A stretch of 63,537 nucleotides of DNA from an uncultured Faecalibacterium sp. (GCA_900551435.1 URVW01000004.1:1-63537), one strand, 5' to 3'. Counted from the stretch's first letter, positions 25,373-34,492 are shown. The notes: a model not told the origin generated them from the letters alone. Numbers and translations are program-made.

Positions 25373-26668
25373 TTAGATGAGGTTATTGGCAAAGCCCTGT
25401 GCCGTGCAGAACGCGATCTGCAAATTGTAACCGCCCGTGTAGGCGTCCACATCCAGCACCTCGCCCGCAAAATACAGGCCCAGCGCCTTTTTGCTCTGCA
25501 TCGTCTTGGGGTCCACCTCCCGCACCGAAACACCGCCGGACGTGATGACCGCATGGGCCAAATCGCCCCGGGCGTCGATGGGGACTTTCCAGTGCTTGCA
25601 AAGCTGGACCAGCTCCCGTTTCTGCTCGCGGGTGATCTGGTTGGCCTTGGTCGCCGGGTCAATGCCCCAGCGGGCCACCATGACCGGCTGCATGCTGGAC
25701 GGCAGCAGCTTCACGAGCGCGCCCTGTGCGGCATGGTTTGCCAGCAGCGCAAAGTCGCGGGTGATGCGGTCATACAGCTGTTCCTCGCTCAGGGCCGGTT
25801 TCAGATCGATCTCCGCATGATAGCGGTGTTTTTTCATGTCGCCGAGGTGGCTCGATGCGCTCAGCGTCAGCGGGCCGCTGATGCCAAAGTGGGTGAACAG
25901 CATCTCGCCCTGCTCGTCGAAGATGGCCTTGTTGTCCTCGAACAGGGTCAGCGTCACATTTTTCAGGGCCAGCCCCATCATCTTTTTGCAGTCCGGGTCA
26001 TGGCTGACCAAGCTGACCAAGCTCGGGACCGGCTCCACGATGGTATGCCCTGCCTGTTCCGCCAGCTTGTAGCCGTCGCCGGTCGAGCCGGTGGTCGGAT
26101 AGCTCAGGCCGCCCGTCGCCACCAGCACGGCGTCCGCACGGTATTCCTTGCCGGAAGTTCCCCGCACACCCACACAGCGGTATGCCGCACCCGGCTTTTT
26201 CTTTTTGGGATGGCGCGGATTCTCCGGCGCTGCAGCCGGTTTCGGCTCCGTCTGCTCTAATGGTTCGAGCAGCAGTTTTTTCGCCCCATCGTGAACGATG
26301 CGGGCATCCTCTGCATAGCGCAGAAGTGCCTGACGGATCTCCTCTGCCTTGTCCGACACCGGGAACACCCGGCGTCCGCGCTCTACTTTCAGCTCAATGC
26401 CCAGACCCTCGAACAGCTCCATCGTCTTGGCGGGCGGGAATGCCCCCAGCGAAGAGAACAGGAACCGCGGATTCGTCCGCACATGGCGCAGAAATTCTTC
26501 TGCGGTGCAGTCGTTGGTCACATTGCAGCGGCCCTTTCCGGTTACAAGGATCTTCTGCCCGGGCCGGTCCATATGCTCCAGCACCGTCACTTCATGTCCC
26601 TGCCGCACCGCTGCACCGGCCGCCATCAGGCCCGCCGCACCGCCGCCCACGATCAACACCTTTGCCAT
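25373..26668 (-). CDS. BaiN/HI0933-family NAD(P)/FAD-dependent oxidoreductase
   Basis: 431 residues starting MAKVLIVGGGAAGLMAAGAA, a Rossmann FAD site; GKGRCNVTNDC and DAVLVATGGLSYPTTGSTGDGY are hallmarks of the HI0933/YhiN family, and the C-terminus has GLYFAGEVLDVDAYTGGYNLQ. Flavoprotein reductase of uncertain substrate; the BaiN name comes from bile-acid work and should not be read as a bile-acid function here. GGAGGAG precedes the ATG at 26668. Confidence 0.87.
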   Translation of the reverse strand: MAKVLIVGGGAAGLMAAGAAVRQGHEVTVLEHMDRPGQKILVTGKGRCNVTNDCTAEEFLRHVRTNPRFLFSSLGAFPPAKTMELFEGLGIELKVERGRRVFPVSDKAEEIRQALLRYAEDARIVHDGAKKLLLEPLEQTEPKPAAAPENPRHPKKKKPGAAYRCVGVRGTSGKEYRADAVLVATGGLSYPTTGSTGDGYKLAEQAGHTIVEPVPSLVSLVSHDPDCKKMMGLALKNVTLTLFEDNKAIFDEQGEMLFTHFGISGPLTLSASSHLGDMKKHRYHAEIDLKPALSEEQLYDRITRDFALLANHAAQGALVKLLPSSMQPVMVARWGIDPATKANQITREQKRELVQLCKHWKVPIDARGDLAHAVITSGGVSVREVDPKTMQSKKALGLYFAGEVLDVDAYTGGYNLQIAFCTAQGFANNLI

Positions 26669-26782
26669 CCTGTCTCCTCCTGCCAACCGGCATCCTGTCG
26701 AAATTTGTTCAATGGTATCATACCAGAATCCTCCCCCAAATGCAATCGCTTTGCGGTCTGTCCCGCTTGGAAAATCCACGCA

Positions 26783-26823
26783 AAAAAGCCCGCCGGGGCG
26801 GGAGATTCCAGCCGTCGGCGGGT
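26783..26823 (-). terminator. Terminator of the M23 peptidase gene
   Basis: Minus-strand CCCGCC/GGCGGG hairpins (two alternative pairings) followed by six U residues, just past the stop of the peptidase-like gene. Confidence 0.65.
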
Positions 26824-26833
26824 CCTATGACGA

Positions 26834-27625
26834 TTATTTCAGCAGTTTTGCCGGGTCAAGATACTTATCGTCCTGTTTCACTTCCAAGTGGATGTGGCTG
26901 TCCTCGGCACACTCACAGCTCACGCTGCCCACCTTGCCAAGGACCTGTCCTGCTGTCACAGCGTCGCCCTCCTTGACCTTTGGGCTGGCCACGCCGCACA
27001 GCCGCCAGATGCGGCCCGTGCTGTCTTTGACGGCCACGACCGGTCCCCATCCGCCGTCCGAACCGGCCAGCACCACGGTCCCGTCGGTGGGCGAAGCCAC
27101 CGTCTCGCCCTGCGCGGCGGCGTAGTCGATGCCGTTGTGGGTCCGCCAGTCGCCCAGCGTCTTGTTGTAGACCAGCTCATCGCCGCTGTAGCCGTTCAAG
27201 ATTTTTCCAGAGACCGGCTGCGTGGAGGCAGGAGCTGCTGAACTGCTGACAGCTGAGGATGCACCTTGCAGCGCGGAGGGTTCGCGCACCGAACCAGAAC
27301 CAGACGAGGCCCCACCCGATACAGAAGAGGATGCGCGGGAGGACGCGGGCGATTCGTCTTTGGGCACATCGGCCACACTGTTTGCGGCGGGCGTATCGGG
27401 AAGCTGCCATTCGGGATATTCCTCCTCCGGAAGTAAAGTCAGGTCCTCGTCGATCCCCGGCAGGACCGAGGTGCTGTCTGGTTCATTCAGGCCATCGAGG
27501 TTCTTTTGCAGCTCCTCGCGGACGGTGCGCACAGCCCACACGCCCGCCGCTGCCGCAGCCACCAGACAGGCCAGCAGCGCCAGCGCAAACCCCTTGTCCC
27601 GCAGAAATTTTCTGAGTTGTTCCAT
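26834..27625 (-). CDS. M23-domain membrane-anchored protein (SpoIIQ-like)
   Basis: 263 residues: one transmembrane helix (about 13-32), a Ser/Ala/Pro-rich linker (about 60-140) and a C-terminal M23/LytM domain with HNGIDYAAA and SHIHLEVK, so the HxxxD and HxH zinc ligands are present. Layout resembles SpoIIQ and other wall-linked M23 proteins. It may be an active endopeptidase or a scaffold. Single gene between the BI-1 gene and baiN-like gene. Confidence 0.83.
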   Translation of the reverse strand: MEQLRKFLRDKGFALALLACLVAAAAAGVWAVRTVREELQKNLDGLNEPDSTSVLPGIDEDLTLLPEEEYPEWQLPDTPAANSVADVPKDESPASSRASSSVSGGASSGSGSVREPSALQGASSAVSSSAAPASTQPVSGKILNGYSGDELVYNKTLGDWRTHNGIDYAAAQGETVASPTDGTVVLAGSDGGWGPVVAVKDSTGRIWRLCGVASPKVKEGDAVTAGQVLGKVGSVSCECAEDSHIHLEVKQDDKYLDPAKLLK

Positions 27626-27715
27626 GGTTCGTTACTCCAATCATCGTTTGTGTACGGTCCAAATTCTGATTGTAGTGTGCGATGGTTCTCTGAATTTTAT
27701 TCAAGTTCTGCAAAA

Positions 27716-27760
27716 CAAAAATGCCCCTCTCCGGCATCCCAATGCCAAAGAGGGGCGCAA
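27716..27760 (-). terminator. Terminator of the BI-1 gene
   Basis: Minus-strand GCCCCTCT/AGAGGGGC stem followed by AUUUUUGUUU, starting just past the BI-1 stop codon. Confidence 0.8.
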
Positions 27761-27769
27761 AGATTTCAA

Positions 27770-28471
27770 TCAGTTGCTGCGGCGGTTGTTGCCCAGCAGA
27801 CGGACCACATACAGGAAGATATTGATGAAGTCCAGATACAGGGTCAGTGCGCCATAGATGGAAGCCTTTTCGGCCATCTCAGAGTCCGCAGCATAGTAGC
27901 TGTACATCTGCTGCAGCTTCTGGGTGTCGTAGGCGGTCAGCAGCATGAACACCACCAGACCAATGCCGCAGTACAGCACCGAGCTGCCAAAGCCGAAGCC
28001 GAACAGCATCCCCACGACGCCGGTGACCAGCAGAGCGATCAGCGCCATCATCAGGCGGGGACCCCAGCCGGTCAGGTCTTTGTGGGTGGTCGTGCCGTAA
28101 AACGCCATCAGACCGAAATACACGGCCGTGCTCAGAAAGGCAAGGATCAGCGTCCCGGCCGAGAACACCAAGAAGTAATAACTCAGCACCATGCCGTTCA
28201 GCAGTGCGTACCCAAAGAAGGTCGCGCGCGCCGCTTCCACCGACATGCTCTGCACGCGGGAGCTGAGCACGAACACCAGTGCCAGTTCTGCGATGGTGAG
28301 GACGAGGTAGAGCGAATCGACCAGATAGATCAGGGAGGTCGTCGCGGTGATATAGGCCATTGCAAAGGTGATGAGCAGCCCGCAGGCCATCCAACGGTAG
28401 GTGCGGGTCATATAGTCCGATGCGCTCATCGTAGGCTCCGCATAGCCGCGGTCATAGTTCTTGTAATCCAT
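27770..28471 (-). CDS. Bax inhibitor-1/YccA family membrane protein
   Basis: 233 residues with seven transmembrane helices and the C-terminal family signature ASIYGALTLYLDFINIFLYV. The paired aspartates of the BI-1 pH sensor fit YDTQKLQQ and LYLDFIN. Members are proton-coupled Ca2+ leak channels or FtsH modulators; the local role is unknown. GGAGGAG precedes the ATG. Divergent from hemW. Confidence 0.9.
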   Translation of the reverse strand: MDYKNYDRGYAEPTMSASDYMTRTYRWMACGLLITFAMAYITATTSLIYLVDSLYLVLTIAELALVFVLSSRVQSMSVEAARATFFGYALLNGMVLSYYFLVFSAGTLILAFLSTAVYFGLMAFYGTTTHKDLTGWGPRLMMALIALLVTGVVGMLFGFGFGSSVLYCGIGLVVFMLLTAYDTQKLQQMYSYYAADSEMAEKASIYGALTLYLDFINIFLYVVRLLGNNRRSN

Positions 28472-28500
28472 GGAAACTCCTCCAGTCTTATTCCGGAGCC

Positions 28501-28529
28501 TTGCCCCGGTCTACGAAATATAGTATACT
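28501..28529 (+). promoter_or_regulatory. hemW promoter, overlapping a divergent promoter
   Basis: -35 TTGCCC (28501-28506), 17-base spacer, -10 TATACT (28524-28529). The -10 is part of the palindrome AGTATACT, so the minus strand has its own TATACT (28522-28527), with ATGAAA as a weak -35 for the BI-1 gene. Confidence 0.55.
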
Positions 28530-28570
28530 GCATAGAAATGAACGTTTCATGAAAAAGGCTGTGATATTTC

Positions 28571-29653
28571 GTGTCTCTTGGACTTTATCTGCATATTCCT
28601 TACTGTTTTTCCAAATGCCGGTACTGCGATTTCTATTCTGCACCCGGCCAGCGGGGCGTCCCGTCGGCGTATGTAGACGCCCTTCTGCGGGAGCTTTCGC
28701 GGTTCGCACCGGATGCTCCCCTGCATCCGGACACCCTCTACTTTGGCGGCGGCACGCCCAGTCTGCTGTCTCCCGCCGACGCCGCACGGCTCATCGAAGC
28801 CGCCGCGCCGCTTCCGGGGGCCGAGATCACGCTGGAAGCCAATCCCGAGACGGTCACCGAAGAATCGCTCCGTGCTTTCCGGGAAGCGGGTGTCAACCGC
28901 ATTTCGTTCGGCGTCCAGTCCGCGCGGGACAGCCAGCTGAAAACGCTGGGCCGCCCCCACACCGCTCGACAGGCCCGCGCCGCCTTTGCCGCCGCCCAAC
29001 GGGCCGGGTTCACGAACATCAGCGGCGACATCATGCTGGCCCTGCCCCATTATACGCAGACGGAGTTCGACGAGACGCTGGAGCTGATTGAGGACGGCGG
29101 CGCGACTCACATCTCGGCCTATCTGCTCAAGATCGAGCCGGATTCGGCGTTCGGTAAACATCCGCCGGAAGGCTTGCCCACCTCGGACGAAGCCGCTGAT
29201 TTTTACCTCTACGCGGTCGAACAGCTGGAGCACCATGGCTACCAGCAGTATGAGATCTCCAACTTTGCCAAGCCCGGATACGAGGGCCGGCACAACCTCA
29301 TCTATTGGGACTGCGGCGATTACCTCGGTCTCGGCCCTGCGGCGCATTCCTGCATGGGCGGCAAGCGCTTCTACTACCCCGCCGACACCGAAGCTTTCCT
29401 CAACGACAACGCCGCACCCGTCATGGATGGCGGATGCGGCGCAGAAGATTATCTCATTTTGCAGCTTCGGCTCCGGAAGGGACTGGACCTCGCCGACTAC
29501 AAAGCCCGCTTCGGAAAGGAATTTTCCACTTCTCAGCTTGCCTTCGTGAAAAGCTGTGTCAAAAACGGCTATGCCGCTTTTGACGGCAAGACCCTTGCGC
29601 TGACCCCTGCCGGACTCATCGTGCAGAACAGCATTCTGGCCGAACTGCTGTGA
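28571..29653 (+). CDS. hemW: HemW-like radical SAM protein
   Basis: 360 residues. The N-terminus MSLGLYLHIPYCFSKCRYCDFY carries the radical-SAM CX3CX2C motif plus the extra Cys; FGGGTPSLL and EANPETV follow, with the HemN C-terminal domain at the end. HemW is a heme chaperone related to coproporphyrinogen oxidase; true HemN function is less likely as the extra Cys motif of HemN is absent. Start codon is GTG at 28571. Its end lies four bases from the convergent membrane gene. Confidence 0.9.
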   Translation: MSLGLYLHIPYCFSKCRYCDFYSAPGQRGVPSAYVDALLRELSRFAPDAPLHPDTLYFGGGTPSLLSPADAARLIEAAAPLPGAEITLEANPETVTEESLRAFREAGVNRISFGVQSARDSQLKTLGRPHTARQARAAFAAAQRAGFTNISGDIMLALPHYTQTEFDETLELIEDGGATHISAYLLKIEPDSAFGKHPPEGLPTSDEAADFYLYAVEQLEHHGYQQYEISNFAKPGYEGRHNLIYWDCGDYLGLGPAAHSCMGGKRFYYPADTEAFLNDNAAPVMDGGCGAEDYLILQLRLRKGLDLADYKARFGKEFSTSQLAFVKSCVKNGYAAFDGKTLALTPAGLIVQNSILAELL

Positions 29654-29656
29654 CCC

Positions 29657-30367
29657 TCAGTGCAGGAAGAATCCCCAGACGACCGACGCCGCCATCGCGA
29701 ACAGGAACAAGACCCGCCCCGCCTTTTGGGACATGTAATACCACTCGGTCGGCTCACCGCCGGACACTTCCAGCCCATGGCGCAGATTCCACATCAAGTG
29801 CGGGAAACGGACATCCAGCGCCAGCAGCACGCCAAACAGCGCCGTCAGCAGCAGGACCTGCGGAGTGCCCCGCGTCTGCCGCCGCCCACCGATGGCCACA
29901 TTATAAAGCCAAGTGCAGGACGGCCAAAGGTCGTCCCGGGAGACTTCGCCGTTGACAACGACATTTACCTTGTCCGCCAGCCCGTCGTCCTCGCCCCACA
30001 ACAGCGCGTCGCCGGGGTCGCCCTGCGCGCTGCCCATAAACACCAGCTGGCCGTCCTGATAGATCTTCACATCTGGCACATCCCAGCCCACGGCATCCGC
30101 ACAGATGCGATAGACCCGCGTTTCATCGTCCAGCGTAAACCGTACCTCTGCGCCCTCGCTGGTCGATGTCACGGTCATGGAATAGGCGGCATGGCTGTCA
30201 TGGCCGGAGAAGCTGCCGTCTTTCTGCTGGTACAAAAACGTATCCCTCAGCCAAAGCCCGGGGCGGCACATCGCCCACAGGCAGACGCCCAGCGCCGCCG
30301 CGATAAGGGCCGCCGCCAGTACCCACAGCCCTTTGTGTTCCCGAAATGCCTGTCGCATCGTTTCCAT
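29657..30367 (-). CDS. Membrane protein of unknown family
   Basis: 236 residues: N-terminal transmembrane helix (about 12-33), an extracytoplasmic domain of about 120 residues (34-165) with DDETRVYRICADAVGWDVPD and other beta-rich segments, then two helices near 168-185 and 216-234. I do not recognise the family. It is downstream of the ABC ATPase/permease pair on the same strand (36-base gap) and may belong to it. Confidence 0.6.
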   Translation of the reverse strand: METMRQAFREHKGLWVLAAALIAAALGVCLWAMCRPGLWLRDTFLYQQKDGSFSGHDSHAAYSMTVTSTSEGAEVRFTLDDETRVYRICADAVGWDVPDVKIYQDGQLVFMGSAQGDPGDALLWGEDDGLADKVNVVVNGEVSRDDLWPSCTWLYNVAIGGRRQTRGTPQVLLLTALFGVLLALDVRFPHLMWNLRHGLEVSGGEPTEWYYMSQKAGRVLFLFAMAASVVWGFFLH

Positions 30368-30403
30368 CGCCGCTGTCTCCTTTATGAATATAAAATCGGG
30401 CGG

Positions 30404-30985
30404 TCATCCCAGTTCGATGACCCGCCATCCCAGTTCCTGAATGGCTTCGCGGTCGTGCGTTGCCAGCAGGACCACCTTTTCGCCGCAGCGCTCTTTCAAA
30501 AGCGCCGCGGCTTTTCTCATCGTCTCCGGGTCCATGCCCGTGAACGGCTCGTCCAACAGCAGGGTGTCGCTCTCAGCCCAGAGCGCCCGCAGAAGGGCCG
30601 CGCGGCGCTTCTGCCCGCCCGAAAGCTTTCGTGCCGGGAGCTGAAGTGCCTTTTCGTCCAATCCGAGCTGTTGAAAGTCTTGTTCGATTTGCTCTTTGTA
30701 TTGACTTTTTCCTTCCGGGAGCACCAGTTCCACGTTCTGGACCGCATTCAGCTGCGGGCAGAGCCGGTCCTCCTGAAAGACTGCACCCACCTTTCCAACC
30801 TCCTCGACGCTCCCGCTCGTCGGCATTTCCAGCCCCATCAGGATGCGGAGCAGGGTCGTCTTGCCCCATCCGCTGGGCGCCCAGAGGATGGCCGGCCCTT
30901 CTGCGGTCAGGTTCAGGTTTTCGAAGAGCGTTTTCTCTCCGAATCGTTTTGTCAGGTTTTGAATCTCCAATTTGTAATATCTCAT
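30404..30985 (-). CDS. ABC transporter ATP-binding protein (SsuB/TauB type)
   Basis: 193 residues, short for the nitrate/sulfonate/thiamine-precursor type. Walker A is APSGWGKTT (the first Gly replaced by Ala), signature LSGGQKRR, Walker B LLLDEPFTGMD and H-loop ATHD. The start overlaps the permease stop (ATGA). Partner permease is upstream; no periplasmic-type binding protein gene is nearby. Confidence 0.85.
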   Translation of the reverse strand: MRYYKLEIQNLTKRFGEKTLFENLNLTAEGPAILWAPSGWGKTTLLRILMGLEMPTSGSVEEVGKVGAVFQEDRLCPQLNAVQNVELVLPEGKSQYKEQIEQDFQQLGLDEKALQLPARKLSGGQKRRAALLRALWAESDTLLLDEPFTGMDPETMRKAAALLKERCGEKVVLLATHDREAIQELGWRVIELG

Positions 30986-31752
30986 TCTGTCGTTTCCTCC
31001 CCCAGAACCTGCGCAACGGCCCGGTCCAACAACATCAGGAACAGCTTTTCAAAGGCTGCACTGAGCAGGATGATCACGAACGTCCACGCGAACAGTTCCC
31101 CGGTCGAGAGGGTGATCTTCGCCCGGTACAGCGCGTCGCCGATGCTGCCGTCCGGCAAGCCGATGACCTCCGCCGCAACGCCGCTCTTCCAGCAGATGCC
31201 CAGCGCCACGCTGCACCCCTGCCGAAAGGCCGGAAGCACCGCCGGGAGCCAGATGGCCCGCACCCGGCGGCCCAGCGGCAGCCGGAACACCTCAGCCATT
31301 TCCAAAAGCTGGCCGTCCACGCTCTCGATGCCGGTGCGCACCGCACCGTACAGGACCGGCAGGACCATCAAAAAACTGATGAGGATGGACAGCGAACTTC
31401 CGCTGACCCACACCAGCGCCAGAATGATGAAGCTTGCCACCGGCGTTGCCTTGACCAGCTGCATCACCGGCGAGAGCAGCGTTTCCACCCACGCCCAACG
31501 CTCTGCCGCCACGGCCAGCACCACGCTGGACACCGCGCCCAGCCCAAAGCCCAGCAGGATGCGTCCGGCGCTGAAGCCGACTCTCTGCCAGAAATCAGCC
31601 TGTGGAAGCAGCTCCAACAGCGTCCCGATGGCCTGAAGGGGCGAGACCAGAAAGACTTCCTGCCCGATCACCATGGCCGCGATCTGCCAGACCACCAGCC
31701 AGAATCCCACCGCCGCCAGCTGGGCAAGGCGGCTCTTTTTCGTTTTTTTCAT
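30982..31752 (-). CDS. ABC transporter permease (SsuC/TauC type)
   Basis: 256 residues with about six transmembrane helices and the binding-protein-dependent permease loop EMAEVFRLPLGRRVRAIWLPAVLP (EAA motif region, about 150-175). The ATG at 31752 is preferred over one 16 codons upstream because GGGAAGGAAACG precedes it. Likely importer of an organosulfur compound, pyrimidine thiamine precursor or similar; specificity cannot be deduced without the binding protein. Confidence 0.85.
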   Translation of the reverse strand: MKKTKKSRLAQLAAVGFWLVVWQIAAMVIGQEVFLVSPLQAIGTLLELLPQADFWQRVGFSAGRILLGFGLGAVSSVVLAVAAERWAWVETLLSPVMQLVKATPVASFIILALVWVSGSSLSILISFLMVLPVLYGAVRTGIESVDGQLLEMAEVFRLPLGRRVRAIWLPAVLPAFRQGCSVALGICWKSGVAAEVIGLPDGSIGDALYRAKITLSTGELFAWTFVIILLSAAFEKLFLMLLDRAVAQVLGEETTE

Positions 31753-31833
31753 CGAATCGTTTCCTTCCCTCTGATTTCCTCTTTTAGGATAGCACATCAT
31801 GTTAAAGATTACAATGTTTCACCTTTCGTTTTC

Positions 31834-31862
31834 TTGACATGAACATTCTTTACCCATACACT
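31834..31862 (+). promoter_or_regulatory. brnQ promoter
   Basis: Perfect -35 TTGACA (31834-31839), 17-base spacer, -10 TACACT (31857-31862), 47 bases upstream of the brnQ ATG. Confidence 0.6.
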
Positions 31863-31909
31863 GAAACTATCCCATCGGGCCGCTTTGGCCCAGAAAAGAG
31901 GCCGTTTGT

Positions 31910-33187
31910 ATGCAGAAGCTCCACGGCAAAAAACTGCTGTTGCTGGGTTTCACCCTGTTTTCGATGTTTTTCGGAGCCGGAAACCTCATCTTCCCTCCGC
32001 ACCTCGGCGCACAGGCCGGGACAAACTTCTGGCCCGCCTTTGCGGGCTTTGCCGTCAGTGCCATCGGGTTTCCGGTCGCGGGCGTCGTCGCCGTTGCGCG
32101 GGCCGGAGGGCTGGACCAGCTGGCCGGCCGGGTCCACCCCAGCTTCTCGCGGGTGTTCACCATTCTGGTCTACCTCTCCATCGGTCCCTGCCTTGCCATC
32201 CCGCGCACGGCCAGCACCTCATTTGAAATGCTCGTGCCGCTGTTCGGCGGCGGGCGGATGTTCCAGCTGGGCTATTCGGTCCTGTTCTTCGCGGCAGCGT
32301 TCCTTGTGGCGCTCCACCCCGAAAAGCTCACCGACCGGCTGGGCCGTATCCTCTGCCCCACGCTGATCGTGCTGATTTTGCTGTTGTTCGCGGGCTGTCT
32401 GCTGCATCCCGTTGCCGATGACTACGGCGTCCCTTCCGCCGCGTATGCGTCTCTGCCCGCTGTACAGGGTATTCTGGGCGGATACCAGACCATGGACACC
32501 CTCGCGGCCCTCAATTTCGGGGCCGTGATCGCGCTGAACATTCAGGCGCTTGGCATCACGAGGCCCGCCGATGTCCAGCAGGGCACGATCTCCGCCGGGT
32601 TCCTCGCGGGCGGGCTTCTGCTGGTCATCTACGCCATGCTGGGCCATGTGGGCGCGCTGACCGGTGCGGCCTATCCGGACTGCTCCACCGGCGCAGAGAC
32701 CCTGACCGCCCTTGCCAGCGCCCTGTTCGAGACGGCGGGGCAGGTCCTTTTGGCGGCGATTTTTCTAATCGCCTGTTTCAATACCTGTGTTGGGCTGATC
32801 TCCTGCGTCGGACAGTATTTCCATACCCTGCTCCCCGGCATCCCCTATCCGGCCATCGCGGGCTTCTTTGCCGCTGCCAGTATGCTCATCTCGAACATCG
32901 GCCTTGCGGGCATCATCCGGCTGTCTACGCCGGTGCTCAACGCTATTTACCCGGCCGCCATTGTTCTAATTTTTCTCTCGTTCCTGCCGAAGCCGTTCCA
33001 AAAACAGCCTGTCTATGTCGGCTGTGTCGCCCTGACCGCCGCACAGAGCATCCTTGCGGCGCTGCCGGTCCCGGCAGTTTCCAGCGCTGCGAATGCGCTT
33101 CCGCTGGGCAGTTCCGGCTTTGGTTGGGCGCTCCCGGCCCTCGTCGGCCTTGTGCTGGGAAAGCTCTGCGCTTCCCGCACCCAATAA
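31910..33187 (+). CDS. brnQ: Branched-chain amino acid carrier (LIVCS family)
   Basis: 425 residues with about twelve transmembrane helices; the N-terminal FSMFFGAGNLIFPPHLG is the family signature. A sodium or proton symporter for Leu, Ile and Val. Single gene with its own promoter and followed by a MITE-like repeat. No T-box-like leader is visible in the short 5' region. Confidence 0.94.
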   Translation: MQKLHGKKLLLLGFTLFSMFFGAGNLIFPPHLGAQAGTNFWPAFAGFAVSAIGFPVAGVVAVARAGGLDQLAGRVHPSFSRVFTILVYLSIGPCLAIPRTASTSFEMLVPLFGGGRMFQLGYSVLFFAAAFLVALHPEKLTDRLGRILCPTLIVLILLLFAGCLLHPVADDYGVPSAAYASLPAVQGILGGYQTMDTLAALNFGAVIALNIQALGITRPADVQQGTISAGFLAGGLLLVIYAMLGHVGALTGAAYPDCSTGAETLTALASALFETAGQVLLAAIFLIACFNTCVGLISCVGQYFHTLLPGIPYPAIAGFFAAASMLISNIGLAGIIRLSTPVLNAIYPAAIVLIFLSFLPKPFQKQPVYVGCVALTAAQSILAALPVPAVSSAANALPLGSSGFGWALPALVGLVLGKLCASRTQ

Positions 33188-33211
33188 AATAGGAAAAGGC
33201 TGCTGCAATTC

Positions 33212-33343
33212 AACCTCTCCGTCAATGCTTCGCATTGCCACCTCTCCTGATAGGAGAGGCCTTGGCATTGCGCAAAGCGTTCTCTCTTCGCCAGAGGCTC
33301 TCCTACTAGGAGAGCTGTCGAGCGGATGCGAGACTGAGAGGTT
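33212..33343. repeat. MITE-like 132-bp intergenic repeat
   Basis: Ends in inverted AACCTCTC/GAGAGGTT and contains two internal hairpins (CTCTCCTGATAGGAGAG and CTCTCCTACTAGGAGAG). Non-coding, between the convergent brnQ and DAHP synthase genes. A related CCTCTCAGTC module occurs near 34566. Confidence 0.55.
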
Positions 33344-33377
33344 TTGCTTGTGTACCAGTCCTTTTATTGTTATAGTT

Positions 33378-34391
33378 TTAGTTCATCTTCTTGCCAAAGA
33401 ACTCGACTTCCTTGCCGATGAACTGCATCAGCTCATCGAACTGGTCGGGCGTCAGGCTCTGTGCGCCGTCGCACTTGGCCTTGGCGGGGTTGTTGTGGAC
33501 TTCGATCATCAGGCCGTCCGCACCGGCGGCAACAGCGGCCTTTGCCAGCTGAGGGACCATCCATGCGTGGCCGCAGGCGTGGCTGGGGTCCACGACGACG
33601 GGCAGATGGGTCATCTTGTGGAGCATGACCACACCGGCGAGGTCGAGGGTGTTCCGCATACTGTTTTCGAAGGTGCGGATGCCGCGCTCGCAGAGAATGA
33701 CGTTCTCGTTGCCCTCGGCCATGATGTATTCAGCGCTCATCACGAACTCTTCCAGCGTGTTGGCCAGACCGCGCTTGAGCAGAACGGGCTTCTTCTGGCG
33801 GCCGACGGCCTTGAGCAGCTCGAAGTTCTGCATATTGCGGGCGCCGACTTGGATCAGGTCCACGTTCTCGAACAGGGGCAGGTGCTCGGTGTTCATGATC
33901 TCGGTGACGATGGGTGCGCCGGTAGCACGGCGGGCCAGCTTGAGCAGGTCCAGACCTTCGCTCCGCATCCCTTGGAAGGAGTACGGAGAGGTGCGGGGCT
34001 TGAATGCGCCGCCGCGCAGCAGGGAAGCACCGGCGTCCTTCACGCGCTGAGCGCAGTAGGTGATCTGCTCTTCACTTTCGATGCTGCACGGGCCGGCGAT
34101 GACGGCAAAGTTTCCGCCGCCAATTTTGACGCCGCCCACGTCGATCACGCTGTCGTCCGGGTGGAACTTGCGGTTCGCCTTCTTGTAAGGCTCCGAAACG
34201 CGGCGGCAGGTCTCGACGACCGGGTTCGCGAGGACCCAGCTCTCCGCGATGGCCTTCGTGTCGCCGATCAGGCCCAGAATGTGGGTGTCGCTGCCCTTGG
34301 AGTCGTTGATCTGAAGGCCCATGCCCTCCAGTTCGCGGCAGAATTCGTGGACCTGTACGTCGGGGGCGTCCTGCTTTAATACGATGATCAT
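33378..34391 (-). CDS. aroF: 3-deoxy-7-phosphoheptulonate synthase
   Basis: 337 residues, type I-beta DAHP synthase that joins PEP and erythrose-4-phosphate, first step of the shikimate pathway. The first 70 residues form the ferredoxin-like regulatory domain (MIIVLKQDAPDVQVHEF); the catalytic barrel has AGPCSIESEEQ, GGAFKPRTSPYSFQG, LLKRG and DPSHACGH (metal ligands Cys, His, Glu, Asp). Feedback inhibition through the N-terminal domain is usual. Transcription is controlled by two palindromes around its promoter. Confidence 0.96.
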   Translation of the reverse strand: MIIVLKQDAPDVQVHEFCRELEGMGLQINDSKGSDTHILGLIGDTKAIAESWVLANPVVETCRRVSEPYKKANRKFHPDDSVIDVGGVKIGGGNFAVIAGPCSIESEEQITYCAQRVKDAGASLLRGGAFKPRTSPYSFQGMRSEGLDLLKLARRATGAPIVTEIMNTEHLPLFENVDLIQVGARNMQNFELLKAVGRQKKPVLLKRGLANTLEEFVMSAEYIMAEGNENVILCERGIRTFENSMRNTLDLAGVVMLHKMTHLPVVVDPSHACGHAWMVPQLAKAAVAAGADGLMIEVHNNPAKAKCDGAQSLTPDQFDELMQFIGKEVEFFGKKMN

Positions 34392-34466
34392 GATGCTGTC
34401 TCCTTTTCGTTTATCCCTTCAAACGGCACAGGAGACCGGCTCCGTTGCCGCGGCTTGCTTCGTCAA

Positions 34467-34484
34467 ACTTCAGTTTCCTGAAGC
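34467..34484. promoter_or_regulatory. aroF operator O2
   Basis: Core palindrome CTTCAGTTTCCTGAAG (34468-34483), placed just downstream of the aroF -10 (about +8 to +25). It is the reverse complement of O1, centre-to-centre 34 bases. Confidence 0.6.
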
Positions 34485-34492
34485 GTGAGCTT

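Noticed and set aside
31801..31909. T-box leader before brnQ
   Set aside because: The leader after the promoter is only about 40 bases and has no T-box sequence.
33210..33343. CRISPR array
   Set aside because: The repeated units are two hairpins without regular spacers; no cas gene is near. No CRISPR array is visible in the window.
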